NCBI GenBank assembly: GCA_049841135.1 | Contig: JASGHK010000004.1 | Location: forward strand, 2,976,001-3,040,000 | Direction: 5' to 3' | Length of the DNA: 64,000 bases | Origin: JACRCT01 sp049841135 | GTDB lineage: Bacteria; Myxococcota; Myxococcia; Myxococcales; UBA5297 | In this document: piece after piece, positions 52,136 to 60,912 of the stretch | Layout: every line of letters begins with the position of its first letter | Position numbering within the stretch: the first letter of the stretch is position 1 | The notes under the pieces: model-generated | The model's input: only the letters and a program-made list of their open reading frames with translations | Database searches by the model: none | Told to the model about the DNA's origin: nothing | Translations under genes and position numbers: made by a program

Positions 52136-52993
52136 ATGGGGAGACTCTTGCTCGGACCGCGGTGGTTCACACTGCGGGAGTGGCGGAGCTTGCGGCTGTG
52201 GCCCTCGCTGCACCCCATGCTAGTCGAGCTGGCCGGAGGCCTTGTTTGCGACGTCCAGTGCGAGTCCCTGGACGTCCGTCTCCAGAGCTGGACCCCAGCT
52301 ACCGCGATGCCCGGGCAGAAAGTACCTCGCGTCGAAATTCGTCTCGCACAAGAGCCCAAGCCCCCTCACGCACATTGGTTGGCTGACCAGTCATCAGGCT
52401 CCTTCTTCTCACTTGAGCAAGGGACGCTCGTCTTCGTCATCTCAAGCGAATGGGAGCTGGAGGCTTGCCTTCAGATCACATGCATCGTGCACCTCTGGGA
52501 CCACGGTGGTCTCCTCTTACACGGCGCGGGTCTGGGTCAGGGATCCGATGCCGGTCTGGCTGCTCTGGCACCGTCGGGCGGGGGAAAATCGACGTTGACC
52601 GACCTGGCCGATGGCTTTCTGAGTCTTAGTGACGAAACGATACTTCTGGTCGACGCAGAGCTAGCACTGCTTTGCAGCACACCCTTCCGAAGCCGTTCGG
52701 TGAAGGTCGTAGAGCGCGGCTTGTCCGTCCCCCTGCGCGCCATTCTCGTATTGGAAAAATCGGAGACTCCGCGACTTCAGCGACTCCAACCTCGCGACGC
52801 AGCGCTCGCCTTGCTTCGGCAGACCTATCAAGTCCCAAAATGGGTTGCTTCACATCACGACCTTTTGCGACGGGCGACAGCCCTCGCCGAGCGTGTGCCC
52901 TGTATCAGATTCTCTTTCCCAAAAAACTCGGCTGTCGCGAAGGAACTCCTCCAGCGGGCCTTAGATGAAGCCAAGTCGCCGCCGCCTCCGTGA
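52136..52993 (+). CDS. HPr kinase-like protein
   Basis: The protein has 285 residues with a P-loop LAPSGGGKSTLTDLA near the middle and a following SDETILLVDAEL strand, the layout of HPr-kinase-like nucleotide-binding proteins. The N-terminal half is poorly conserved. HPr-kinase-related proteins occur beside PqqD-like and peptidase genes in several peptide-modification loci. Its stop lies inside the next gene, which overlaps by 29 bases. Composition is AT-richer than the window average. Confidence 0.75.
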   Translation: MGRLLLGPRWFTLREWRSLRLWPSLHPMLVELAGGLVCDVQCESLDVRLQSWTPATAMPGQKVPRVEIRLAQEPKPPHAHWLADQSSGSFFSLEQGTLVFVISSEWELEACLQITCIVHLWDHGGLLLHGAGLGQGSDAGLAALAPSGGGKSTLTDLADGFLSLSDETILLVDAELALLCSTPFRSRSVKVVERGLSVPLRAILVLEKSETPRLQRLQPRDAALALLRQTYQVPKWVASHHDLLRRATALAERVPCIRFSFPKNSAVAKELLQRALDEAKSPPPP

Positions 52994-53450
52994 GCACCTC
53001 GGCTTGGATTCGGCCGTCCGGCAGGTACAGTCGTCGAGCATGTTCCCAAGTTTGGTTGCTGGCGATGAGGCTTGCTTCAGCCGCTCAGCCTTCGCGCCGC
53101 AGCCCGGAGAGATTTGGGTTGCGTGGAATGGTGCGCGCCACGTTATCCATCGCGTCCTCTTCGTCCATCGCGGCCGGATCCTCCTCAAAGGTGACTGGAA
53201 CCTCCGCCCCGACGGCTGGTTCCCCCGCTCCGCCCTCTTCGGCCCCGTCCTCGAGATCCAGCACGACGGCCACTGGCGCCCCGCCAACCGCCTGCGCGAC
53301 CGCGCCCTCGGCCTCGCCCTGAGCGGCGTCGGCACTTCCTACCAAGCCTCCCGCCTCCTCGCCCGCAAGCTCACCGTCACCGTCCTCGGCGAGTCGCGCA
53401 CCCGCTCCCTCGCCGCCACGCTCCGCTCCCTGCGCGCGAAGCTGCCGTAG
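52965..53450 (+). CDS. S24/S26-like signal peptidase
   Basis: The protein has 161 residues. SSSMFPSLVAGD (residues 23-34) fits the serine box of signal peptidases (SxMxPxL..GD), and HRVLFVHRGRILLKGDWN fits the second catalytic box; here the base would be His, as in the archaeal/ER-type S26B enzymes, rather than the bacterial Lys. No clear membrane helix is visible. The gene overlaps the HPr-kinase-like gene by 29 bases. It may cut a peptide or the giant lipoprotein; this is inferred. Confidence 0.75.
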   Translation: MKPSRRRLREHLGLDSAVRQVQSSSMFPSLVAGDEACFSRSAFAPQPGEIWVAWNGARHVIHRVLFVHRGRILLKGDWNLRPDGWFPRSALFGPVLEIQHDGHWRPANRLRDRALGLALSGVGTSYQASRLLARKLTVTVLGESRTRSLAATLRSLRAKLP

Positions 53451-53476
53451 CCCCCTCCTTTCTCGCTTCCGCTTCA

Positions 53477-53504
53477 TTGACGTGTCGGACCCGGCCGCTA
53501 TCCT
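53477..53504 (+). promoter_or_regulatory. Promoter of the EamA transporter gene
   Basis: TTGACG is followed after 16 bases by TATCCT. The ATG is nine bases beyond, so the transcript would be nearly leaderless. No ribosome-binding site is seen. Confidence 0.55.
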
Positions 53505-53513
53505 CCCGGCCCG

Positions 53514-54437
53514 ATGTCCACCGCCCCCACTTCATCGCCCGCCGACGCGAACCCGGATCGCCTCAAGGCCGATCTCGTCCTCCTCTTCGCCGCGCTGGGC
53601 TGGGGCTCCACCTTCGCCATCAACAAGGCTGGGCTCTCCTACTGCAGCCCCAACCTCTACCTCGCCCTGCGCTTCACCGTCGGCACCCTCACCGCCGCCC
53701 TCCTCGCCCGCCGCTCGCTCAAGCACCTGCCGTCCCTCAAGGCCGGCTTCGTCCTCGGCCTGTGCCTCTGGCTGGGCTTCATCCTCAACATGTGGGGCCT
53801 CAAGTACACGACCGCCACGCGCTCGGGCTTCATCACCAGCCTGTGCGTGGTGCTCGTCCCGCCGCTGGGCGCGCTCGTCTTCCGCCAGCGGGCGCACGTC
53901 AGCTCCTGGGTGGGCGCCCTGCTGGCGGGCCTGGGCCTGACCATCCTCGCTGCCCCCGCCCTCTCGTCGGGCGGCTCGGTCCTCGGCGACGCCATCACCG
54001 TGGCCTCGGCGGTCGCCTACGCCTTCCACCTGCTGCTGACGGCGCGCTTCGCCTCCAAGGTCGTCCCGTTCGCCGCCGTCACCGCCCAGCTCGCGGTCGT
54101 CGCCCTCCTCTCCGCGCTCTGCATCCCCTTCGAGGACGTGCAGCTCCGAGCCGAGCCGCCCCTGCTCGGCATCGTGCTCTTCACCGGCGTCCTCTGCTCC
54201 GCGGTCTTCCTCTTCATGCAGCTATGGGCCCAGGCCCGCACCACCGCCGTGCGCGCCGCCATCCTCTTCTCGCTCGAGCCCATCTTCGCGGCGCTCTTCG
54301 CCTTCCTGCTCCTGGGCGACGTCCTCACCGCCGAAACCTGGCAGGGCGGCGCGCTCATCCTCTTCGGCATCCTCATCGTCGAGATCTGGCCGCGCCTCGT
54401 GCCCGCCCGGACCGCGCCCGCTCACCCGGAAGGCTGA
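53514..54437 (+). CDS. EamA/DMT superfamily transporter
   Basis: The protein has 307 residues with ten hydrophobic helices in two repeated EamA halves. WGSTFAINKAGLSY near the N-terminus and SLEPIFAALFAFLLLGDVLT near the C-terminus are hallmark EamA phrases. Such proteins export metabolites or amino acids; substrate is unknown. The start has no ribosome-binding site and follows the promoter closely. The next gene begins eight bases after its stop. Confidence 0.9.
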   Translation: MSTAPTSSPADANPDRLKADLVLLFAALGWGSTFAINKAGLSYCSPNLYLALRFTVGTLTAALLARRSLKHLPSLKAGFVLGLCLWLGFILNMWGLKYTTATRSGFITSLCVVLVPPLGALVFRQRAHVSSWVGALLAGLGLTILAAPALSSGGSVLGDAITVASAVAYAFHLLLTARFASKVVPFAAVTAQLAVVALLSALCIPFEDVQLRAEPPLLGIVLFTGVLCSAVFLFMQLWAQARTTAVRAAILFSLEPIFAALFAFLLLGDVLTAETWQGGALILFGILIVEIWPRLVPARTAPAHPEG

Positions 54438-54445
54438 TTCCTCCC

Positions 54446-55519
54446 ATGGCTGAAGAGTCCAAGAGCGTGCCGTCCGACCGACCCGGCGCGGAGGCCGGCA
54501 GCTCCCGACCGTCCGCCCCTGCGCCAAGGCCGCCAGCTCCCGACAATCCGCACGAAGTCGAGCTGCTCACGGCGGGAATGCGCCTGCGCGGCACCTCCCT
54601 CTACCTCGACGCCCTCCAGCCCACGAGCCTGTCCTTCGTCTCCCACGCCCACAGCGACCACGCGGCGCGCCACCAACGCGTGGTCGCCACCGCCGCCACG
54701 CTCCAAGTCCTCGCCCACCGCCTGGGCAAGCTCCCCTCCGCCTTGCCGAGCCCCTTCAACCAATCCTTCACGCTCGACGGCATCGACCTGGAGCTCATCC
54801 CCGCCGGCCACGTCCTCGGCTCGGCGCAGCTGCGGATGACGTCCAAGGGCCGGACGGTCGCCTACACCGGAGACCTCAACACGGCGCGCAGCCTCACCGC
54901 CGAACCCCACGGCATCGCCTTCTGCGACGTGCTGGTCATCGAGTCCACGTTCGGCTTGCCCAAGTACCGCTTCCCGCCGCGCCTGGAGACCTACCAGGCC
55001 ATCCACGGCTTTGCGCGGCAGACCCTCGACTCCGGCGCCACGCCGGTCCTCTTCGCCTACACGCTGGGCAAGAGCCAGGAGGCGATGAAGCTCCTCACCG
55101 ACGCGGGGCTCAAGGTCGCCGCCCACTCCACCATCGCCGACCTCGCCGACGTCTACGCGAAGCTCGGCTGCCCCATCCCGCACCGGCGCTTCGACGGCGA
55201 GATCCAGCCGGGCGAAGTGCTCGTCTTCCCCATGCACCTGACGCGCTCGCGCGCCCTCGACAAGATCGGCCCCTCGCGCTCCGCGGTGCTCACCGGCTGG
55301 GCGCTCGACCCGGGCACGCGCTACCGGTACGGGACCGACGCCGCCTTCCCGCTCTCGGACCACGCCGACTTCGACGGCCTGCTCACCTACGTCCAGCAGA
55401 CCGGCGCCAGGAAGGTCCTGACCCTCCATGGCTTCGCCAAGGAGTTCGCGGCCTGTCTGCGCGACCGGGGGATCGACGCCCAGCCGCTCGAGACGCCCAA
55501 GCAAATGGAGCTGTTCTAA
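54446..55519 (+). CDS. Metallo-beta-lactamase-fold exonuclease (ligase-associated type)
   Basis: The protein has 357 residues. A Pro/Ser-rich N-terminus (about 1-35) precedes the MBL core with SHAHSDHAARH (HxHxDH), AGHVLGSAQ, YTGDLN and SDHADF. It resembles the ligase-associated DNA exonucleases and other CPSF-like MBL enzymes. In other bacteria these sit next to an ATP-dependent DNA ligase; here the neighbours are an EamA transporter and an LEA-2 lipoprotein. The exact activity is uncertain, but the fold and metal ligands are clear. Confidence 0.85.
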   Translation: MAEESKSVPSDRPGAEAGSSRPSAPAPRPPAPDNPHEVELLTAGMRLRGTSLYLDALQPTSLSFVSHAHSDHAARHQRVVATAATLQVLAHRLGKLPSALPSPFNQSFTLDGIDLELIPAGHVLGSAQLRMTSKGRTVAYTGDLNTARSLTAEPHGIAFCDVLVIESTFGLPKYRFPPRLETYQAIHGFARQTLDSGATPVLFAYTLGKSQEAMKLLTDAGLKVAAHSTIADLADVYAKLGCPIPHRRFDGEIQPGEVLVFPMHLTRSRALDKIGPSRSAVLTGWALDPGTRYRYGTDAAFPLSDHADFDGLLTYVQQTGARKVLTLHGFAKEFAACLRDRGIDAQPLETPKQMELF

Positions 55520-55537
55520 GGCTCCTCGCCCTGCCGG

Positions 55538-56347
55538 CTACTTGAAGTTGAGCCGCTCGTTCAGGTCGATGGGGATGCTCATCGCACCCGACTTGAGCGC
55601 GCCCTTGAGCTGCACCTGCGCGCTCCGGTTCTGGATGGCGCTCGCGACGGCGAACCCCGCCTGCAGGAAGTTCACGTCCAGCGGGATCTCCAGGACCTGC
55701 CCCTGGCTCCCCGCGAGGTACTTCGGCGTCGCGGTCTGCACCGTGCCCACGCTCTGCCCGGCGATGGTGAAGCTCGCCGACACTCCGCCCAGCGGCAGCG
55801 GGAAGGTGTTCTTGTTCTGGATGTGCACCGGGAAGACGATCCGCGCGCCCTGGAACGAGATGCTCTGCACCTTCGGCGGCTGGAAGGTGAACGCCGGCAT
55901 CTTCGGCACCTCGAAGCTGCCCTCGTACGACAGCGGCAGCTCGAGCATCCCTATCGGCGTGCGGATGCCCACCGCGCCGCTCGCCTTGTAGCTGGCCTTG
56001 TCCTTCTTGAGCAGCGCGTCGATCGTCGGGACGATCTCCAGGAACTTGAAGTGGGCGGGGAAGACCAGGTCCGACGAGCCCTGTGCGGCCACGAACAACC
56101 CCTCGGGCGGCTGCCCCGAGACGACGTGCCGGCCTTCGACCTCCAGCTTGTAGCGGATGGCGTCGAGCTTGAAGCCGATGGGGTTGGGGTTCTTGAGCGC
56201 GAAGGTCAGCTGCACCGTCGCCCCCTCGAGGTCGACCTCGGTCGCCCGCGCGTCCTTGAGCCGCAGCGTCGGCTTGGTGAAGCCGCATCCGGTGGCGAGC
56301 AGCGCGAGCGTGACGAGGAGCAGGATGCGGCGACTGCCCGGGACCAT
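55538..56347 (-). CDS. LEA type 2 (WHy-domain) lipoprotein
   Basis: The protein has 269 residues with lipobox LLATGC. Two WHy-like domains are visible, the first with VQLTFALKNPNPIGFKLDAIRYKLEVEG and the second with IVFPVHIQNKNTFPLPLGG. LEA_2 proteins in bacteria are stress- or membrane-associated. An AGGAGG ribosome-binding site precedes the ATG at 56347, which supports that start over the longer frame. It is convergent with the exonuclease gene. Confidence 0.88.
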   Translation of the reverse strand: MVPGSRRILLLVTLALLATGCGFTKPTLRLKDARATEVDLEGATVQLTFALKNPNPIGFKLDAIRYKLEVEGRHVVSGQPPEGLFVAAQGSSDLVFPAHFKFLEIVPTIDALLKKDKASYKASGAVGIRTPIGMLELPLSYEGSFEVPKMPAFTFQPPKVQSISFQGARIVFPVHIQNKNTFPLPLGGVSASFTIAGQSVGTVQTATPKYLAGSQGQVLEIPLDVNFLQAGFAVASAIQNRSAQVQLKGALKSGAMSIPIDLNERLNFK

Positions 56348-56509
56348 GGATGACCTCCTGCACGACCGAGTGGGGCGCGGCGAGCCTCCGCGCCTGCCCG
56401 ACAAAGTCCCGCCGCGCGTCCGAACATTCAAGTGACGTGCGGTGCCGGGCCCGAATTCTCTCCCGCGCCGGACGAGCCCCTGCGGCCGGGCGGGCCCCCG
56501 ACCGCGGCG

Positions 56510-56539
56510 TTGACTCCGGGTGCGCCCCCCGCCTGTAAT
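56510..56539 (+). promoter_or_regulatory. Promoter of the SDR gene
   Basis: TTGACT is followed after 18 bases by TGTAAT. The ATG at 56548 is eight bases beyond, with no ribosome-binding site. Confidence 0.5.
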
Positions 56540-56547
56540 GCCCGGCC

Positions 56548-57471
56548 ATGCGCCAAGCCGTCGCCATCACCGGCATCTCCGGCAACCTCGGCCGCGTCGT
56601 CGCCAAGCGCCTGCACCTGGAAGACCGCATCATCGGCATCGACCGCCGGCCGTTCCCTGGCAGGCCCAAGGACATCCAGCTGCACGCCCTCGACCTGCGC
56701 AAGAAGAAGTGCGAGGACGTCTTCCGCAAGCGCAACATCCGCGCCCTGGTGCACATGGGGTTCCTGCACGGCCCGCGCACCTCGTCCAGCGAGCACCACG
56801 CCTTCAACCTCCTGGGCACCACCAACGTGCTCGAGTACTGCGTGCGCTACGGCGTGAAGAAGGTGGTCGTCGTCTCCAGCGCCAACGTCTACGGGCCCTC
56901 GCCCGACAACTCCAACTTCCTCACCGAAGACGCGCCGCTGATGGCCGCCGCGCGCTTCCCCGCGATCCGCGATCTGGTCGCCGCGGACATGTACGCGCAG
57001 TCGTTCTTCTACAAGCACCCCGACATCGAGACGGTCATCCTGCGGCCAGTGCTCATCGTCGGCCCCACCATCAAGAACGCGCCGTCGAACTACCTGCGCC
57101 TGCGCCGCCCGTGGACCCTGATGGGCTTCGACCCGGTGCTGCAGCTCGTCCACGCCGAGGACGTCGCCCGCGCCATCCAGCAGGTCCTGGAGCCGGGCAT
57201 CCGCGGCGTCTACAACGTCGTCGGCCCCGGCGAGGTGCCGCTCTCCTTCGCGCTCAAGGAGCTCGGCCGCAGCCCCATCCCCGTGCCGCACGTCATCGCG
57301 CGCCCCCTGGTCGACACCCTCTTCAAGTACAAGCTCGTGGAGTTCCCTGCCGCCGAGCTCGACTTCCTGCAGTACCTGTGCGCCGTCGACGGCTCGCGCG
57401 CCAATCGCGAGTGGGGCTGGAAGCCCAAGGTCTCGCTGCGCGACACCATCCGCTCGGTCCTCGGCGACTGA
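56548..57471 (+). CDS. Extended SDR family NAD(P)-binding protein, lacking the catalytic Lys
   Basis: The protein has 307 residues with a Rossmann GISGNLG cofactor motif at the N-terminus, SSANVYG, and a C-terminal GWKPKVSLRDTI typical of epimerase-like SDRs. The usual YxxxK is not found: the corresponding stretch reads ADMYAQSFFYK, with Phe where Lys belongs. It therefore may bind a nucleotide cofactor without classical catalysis. It is probably transcribed alone from the promoter just upstream. Confidence 0.82.
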   Translation: MRQAVAITGISGNLGRVVAKRLHLEDRIIGIDRRPFPGRPKDIQLHALDLRKKKCEDVFRKRNIRALVHMGFLHGPRTSSSEHHAFNLLGTTNVLEYCVRYGVKKVVVVSSANVYGPSPDNSNFLTEDAPLMAAARFPAIRDLVAADMYAQSFFYKHPDIETVILRPVLIVGPTIKNAPSNYLRLRRPWTLMGFDPVLQLVHAEDVARAIQQVLEPGIRGVYNVVGPGEVPLSFALKELGRSPIPVPHVIARPLVDTLFKYKLVEFPAAELDFLQYLCAVDGSRANREWGWKPKVSLRDTIRSVLGD

Positions 57472-57575
57472 CGCCCCTGGTCCCGGCTAGACCACCGGCC
57501 TGGTTTCCAAGCGTTCGGCTCTTCTCCTAAGATGCGCGCCCAAGACCAGGGCAGTGCCGGAGGCCGGAAAGAGAA

Positions 57576-58922
57576 ATGAGCAAGGCAAGCGGGCTGGGAA
57601 TCCTGTGCGTGGCGTTGGCGGTGTGCGTCGCGGGACCTCAGGGCTGTTCGTGTGGCGACGACGCGGAGCGCGCTGCCAAGGAGCGCGCGAAGATCCAGCA
57701 GAAGGTCGAGTCCTCGCTGGTGCTCGTCCCCTACCGCGGGCTGAAGGTGCTGCTGCGCTCCGCCGGGCTGAACGAGCGCACGCCCGAGGTGCAGCGGCTG
57801 CTCGAGAAGTTCCCCGGCCCGGACTCGATGCCCGAGAAGATCGAGAGCGCCGACGACGGCAAGAAGGTCGCCTCCGCCGTCCTCGAAGCCGCCGTGCTCC
57901 TCTACGAGTCCCGCGTCGTGCTCTCCAAGGACGACGAGGACAAGCTTCCGATGCTGTGGAAGACGTGGACCCGGCACGACCCGCCCTTCTCCTGGTACGG
58001 CAACGAGGCGGAGCACCTGGCGCTCGCCTCCGCGTGGACCATCGGGCAGATCGTCGACCCCGGAAACAAGTCGCACTCGATGGAGTTCGCCTTCTACGAG
58101 CTCACGCGCGCCGCCCCGAAGGACGCCTGGCCGCTGCCGCTGAGGCTGTGGGGCCGGCTGGCGCGCGGCATGGGGTTCAGCGCCGCGGAGTACCGCTACG
58201 CCGCCGAGGAGGAGCTCAACGCGTACATCGACCTCGCCGACAGCCTGACGCCCGAGCAGGACGCGCAGCTGGCGATGCCGTTCATCCCCAAGGGCTCGGC
58301 GGAGCTCGTCCGCGCGGCCGGGCACGTCGCCCGGGCCTGGAACCGCATCGGCCTCCACCGCGAGAAGCAGGCCGCCGACGACCTGGAGAAGGCGCTCGAC
58401 TCGCTGGGCAAGATGGGCATCGACAACGAGCTGACGCAGTGGAGTTGGGCCTTCGTCCACTACGTGCGCGGCAAGAACGCGGAGGCCGCCAAGGACCTGC
58501 TCAAGCTCGCCGAGAGCCCGAACCTCGACGAGAAGACCAAGACCGAGCTGCGCGAAGCGGCCCAGAACATCGAGAAGCGGAAGCCCGGCATCTTCGGGAC
58601 CGTCCAGGCCGGCACCGTCATCGGCGGCGCGCTGCTCACCCGCGCCGGCGGCTTTGACTCGATCCTCCAGACCGTCTTCGGCGACGAAGACGCCAAGACG
58701 CTGCACGCGCCGCTCGTCTGGTTCAACCGGATGCGCGAGGGCGTCTCCGAGTACGCCAGCGCCGACGCCATCACCGGCGCGTTGCGCGAGAAGGCCAAGG
58801 AAGGGACCGCCAAGGGCCTGGACCTGGTCAAGCAGAAGGTCGGCGAGATCCCCAACCCGCTCAAGAAGGCGGACGAGCCCAAGCCGGTGGAGGCTCCTCC
58901 CGGGCCCGCCGGTCCGGACTGA
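57576..58922 (+). CDS. Exported protein with helical repeats, unknown function
   Basis: The protein has 448 residues. A signal peptide ends near GPQGCSC; the Cys may be lipidated although the lipobox is weak. The mature part is mostly helical with charged repeats (ERAKIQQKVESSL, then AADDLEKALDSLGK, NAEAAKDLLKLAES) reminiscent of TPR-like packing. No family is recognised. GGAGG lies 16 bases upstream and an AAAGAG just before the ATG. It lies between the SDR gene and the redox operon on the same strand. Confidence 0.65.
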   Translation: MSKASGLGILCVALAVCVAGPQGCSCGDDAERAAKERAKIQQKVESSLVLVPYRGLKVLLRSAGLNERTPEVQRLLEKFPGPDSMPEKIESADDGKKVASAVLEAAVLLYESRVVLSKDDEDKLPMLWKTWTRHDPPFSWYGNEAEHLALASAWTIGQIVDPGNKSHSMEFAFYELTRAAPKDAWPLPLRLWGRLARGMGFSAAEYRYAAEEELNAYIDLADSLTPEQDAQLAMPFIPKGSAELVRAAGHVARAWNRIGLHREKQAADDLEKALDSLGKMGIDNELTQWSWAFVHYVRGKNAEAAKDLLKLAESPNLDEKTKTELREAAQNIEKRKPGIFGTVQAGTVIGGALLTRAGGFDSILQTVFGDEDAKTLHAPLVWFNRMREGVSEYASADAITGALREKAKEGTAKGLDLVKQKVGEIPNPLKKADEPKPVEAPPGPAGPD

Positions 58923-58969
58923 GGTCCGAGAGCTCGCTCGGCGGAGCGCACTGGAGCGGTGGAGCGCAA

Positions 58970-58999
58970 TTGCCTCCCCTCTCACTCCCCGAGTACAGT
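58970..58999 (+). promoter_or_regulatory. Promoter of the redox operon
   Basis: TTGCCT is followed after 18 bases by TACAGT. The ATG of the Rieske gene is nine bases beyond, so this operon too would start with almost no leader. Confidence 0.55.
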
Positions 59000-59008
59000 C
59001 CTCGCCCG

Positions 59009-59551
59009 ATGGCCGACACACCCAAGGCGCCTGACCCCCAACCCTCCGCACCGATCGTCGTCCCCCGGCCGGACGGGCCGAGCGGCGACTTGTCCCGCCG
59101 CGATTTCCTGGTAGGCGCGACCGCCGCCGTCGCCGCCGGGTGCGGCCTGGTCGCCGTCGTGGGCAGCGTCCGCTATGCCGTCCCGGAGACGACCGAGGGC
59201 GCCTCGCAACGCTTCCCGCTCGGCCTGCCCTCCGACTTCAAGGCGCGCACCGTCACCTGGCTCCGCGAGCGCGAGCTCTTCGTGCTGCGCGACGAGAAGG
59301 GCTTCGGCGCCTTCTCGTCCAAGTGCACGCACCTGGGCTGCACCGTGCAGCGCACCGCCTCCGGCTTCGCGTGCCCGTGCCACGGCGCCAAGTACGACGA
59401 GCTCGGGCGCGTCACCGCCGGGCCCGCCCGCCGCGCGCTCTCCTGGTTCCACCTCTGGCAGGAGGCCGACGGCCGGATTCGGATTGACCTCTCCAAGGAG
59501 GCGCCCGTGGGCACGGCCTTCCTGACGCCGCCCGCGAAGGAAGGCGCATGA
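59009..59551 (+). CDS. Rieske iron-sulfur protein
   Basis: The protein has 180 residues. A twin-arginine-like SRRDFLVG precedes one membrane anchor helix (about 37-60). The 2Fe-2S ligands are in CTHLGC and CPCHGAKYD. It transfers electrons from quinol at the cytochrome b site to a c-type cytochrome. Its stop overlaps the cytochrome b start (ATGA at 59548), so the two are coupled. It is the first gene of the operon. Confidence 0.93.
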   Translation: MADTPKAPDPQPSAPIVVPRPDGPSGDLSRRDFLVGATAAVAAGCGLVAVVGSVRYAVPETTEGASQRFPLGLPSDFKARTVTWLRERELFVLRDEKGFGAFSSKCTHLGCTVQRTASGFACPCHGAKYDELGRVTAGPARRALSWFHLWQEADGRIRIDLSKEAPVGTAFLTPPAKEGA

Positions 59552-60912
59552 AGGCCTTCCTGGAGGCGCTCAAGAAGAACGCCCAGGCGTTCCCGAAGAA
59601 CCTCACGCAGGGCCTCTTCCCCGAGGCCGAGTCCGCCGCGGATCCCATCCGGCGGATGCGGCGCGGCTTCCTCTACCACCTGCACCCGGTGCGGGTGACC
59701 GAGCGGGCGCTCGCGCCTGCCGTCACGCTCGGGCTGGGCATCGCCACCGCCGTGCTCGCCGTGCTGCTGGCGGTGACCGGCGCCCTGCTGATGGTCTACT
59801 ACGTCCCCTCGACGGCCCAGGCCTACGGCAGCATGCAGGACCTGGAGCACGCGGTGGCGTTGGGCTCCTTCGTCCGCGCGCTTCACCGCTGGACGGCGCA
59901 CGGCATGGTCGCGACGGTCGCGCTCCACCTGGTGCGCGTCGCGGCGATGGGCGCCTACCGCAGCCGAGCGCTCAACTGGCTCTTCGGCCTCCTCTTGCTG
60001 GCCGTGACCTTGGGCCTCGCCTTCACCGGCTACCTCCTTCCGTGGGATCAGCTCTCCTACTGGGCGGTCAACGTCGCGGCCTCGATGCTGGACCACCTGC
60101 CGCTCATCGGCTTCTCGCTCAAGCGGCTGGCGCTGGGCGGCGACGCGGTCGGGCAGCCCACGCTGACGCGCTTCTACACCCTCCACGTCGCGCTCCTGCC
60201 TGCGCTGCTCTTCCTGATGATCGCCCTGCACCTCTGGCGGGTGCGCAAGGACGGCGGGCTCGCCTACCACCTTCCCGAAAACTCCACGTCGCTGCCGACG
60301 GTCCCGGCCTGGCCGCACCTGGTCCAGCGCGAGATCGCCCTGGCGCTCCTCGTCACCTTCGCCTTCTGTGTCGCCGCGCTCCTCTTCGCCGCACCGCTCG
60401 GAGCGCCGCCGGACCTGCGCACGCCCTCCAACCCCGAGAAGGCTCCCTGGTACTTCCTCGGCGTGCAGGAGATGGTCAGCTACTCCGCGCCGGTCGGCGG
60501 CTTCGTCTTCCCGCTGGTGCTCCTCCTCCTCCTCGCGGCGCTGCCCTTCTTCGAGCGGGAGGACGACGGCGTCGGCAGCTGGTTCGGCAACCGCGCCGCG
60601 CGGGACGCCACCCTGCTCAGCTTCGGCACCGCGCTCCTCGTCTTCTCCTTCGTCGAGGCGCTCTACCTCTCGTCGGTTCCGGCGTCCTCTCCGACCATGC
60701 GCGACCTCCTCAACCCGGCCACGGGGATGCTCGCGCTGTCCCTCGTCGGCTTCCTGGCGACCGGGGCGGTGACGAGGTCCACGCGCTCGGCGTTCTTGTC
60801 CGCGCTGGCCGTCCTCGCCGTGGCCTTCGTCGGCTTCACCTTCATCGGCCTGTGCCGCGGGCCCAACTGGGTCTTCTACTGGCCCTGGGAGGCCTGGCCC
60901 AGTGGCTACTGA
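59548..60912 (+). CDS. Cytochrome b (bc1/b6f type)
   Basis: The protein has 454 residues with about eight to ten membrane helices. Two pairs of heme-ligand His are visible in LHRWTAHGM with ALHLVRV, and in FYTLHVALLP with ALHLWRVRKDGG. The quinol site reads PEKAPWYFLGVQE, a b6f-like PxxAPWYF rather than the PEWY of mitochondrial-type proteins. With the Rieske protein it would form a quinol-oxidising core. The start overlaps the Rieske stop, and the next gene begins inside its last codons. Confidence 0.93.
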   Translation: MKAFLEALKKNAQAFPKNLTQGLFPEAESAADPIRRMRRGFLYHLHPVRVTERALAPAVTLGLGIATAVLAVLLAVTGALLMVYYVPSTAQAYGSMQDLEHAVALGSFVRALHRWTAHGMVATVALHLVRVAAMGAYRSRALNWLFGLLLLAVTLGLAFTGYLLPWDQLSYWAVNVAASMLDHLPLIGFSLKRLALGGDAVGQPTLTRFYTLHVALLPALLFLMIALHLWRVRKDGGLAYHLPENSTSLPTVPAWPHLVQREIALALLVTFAFCVAALLFAAPLGAPPDLRTPSNPEKAPWYFLGVQEMVSYSAPVGGFVFPLVLLLLLAALPFFEREDDGVGSWFGNRAARDATLLSFGTALLVFSFVEALYLSSVPASSPTMRDLLNPATGMLALSLVGFLATGAVTRSTRSAFLSALAVLAVAFVGFTFIGLCRGPNWVFYWPWEAWPSGY

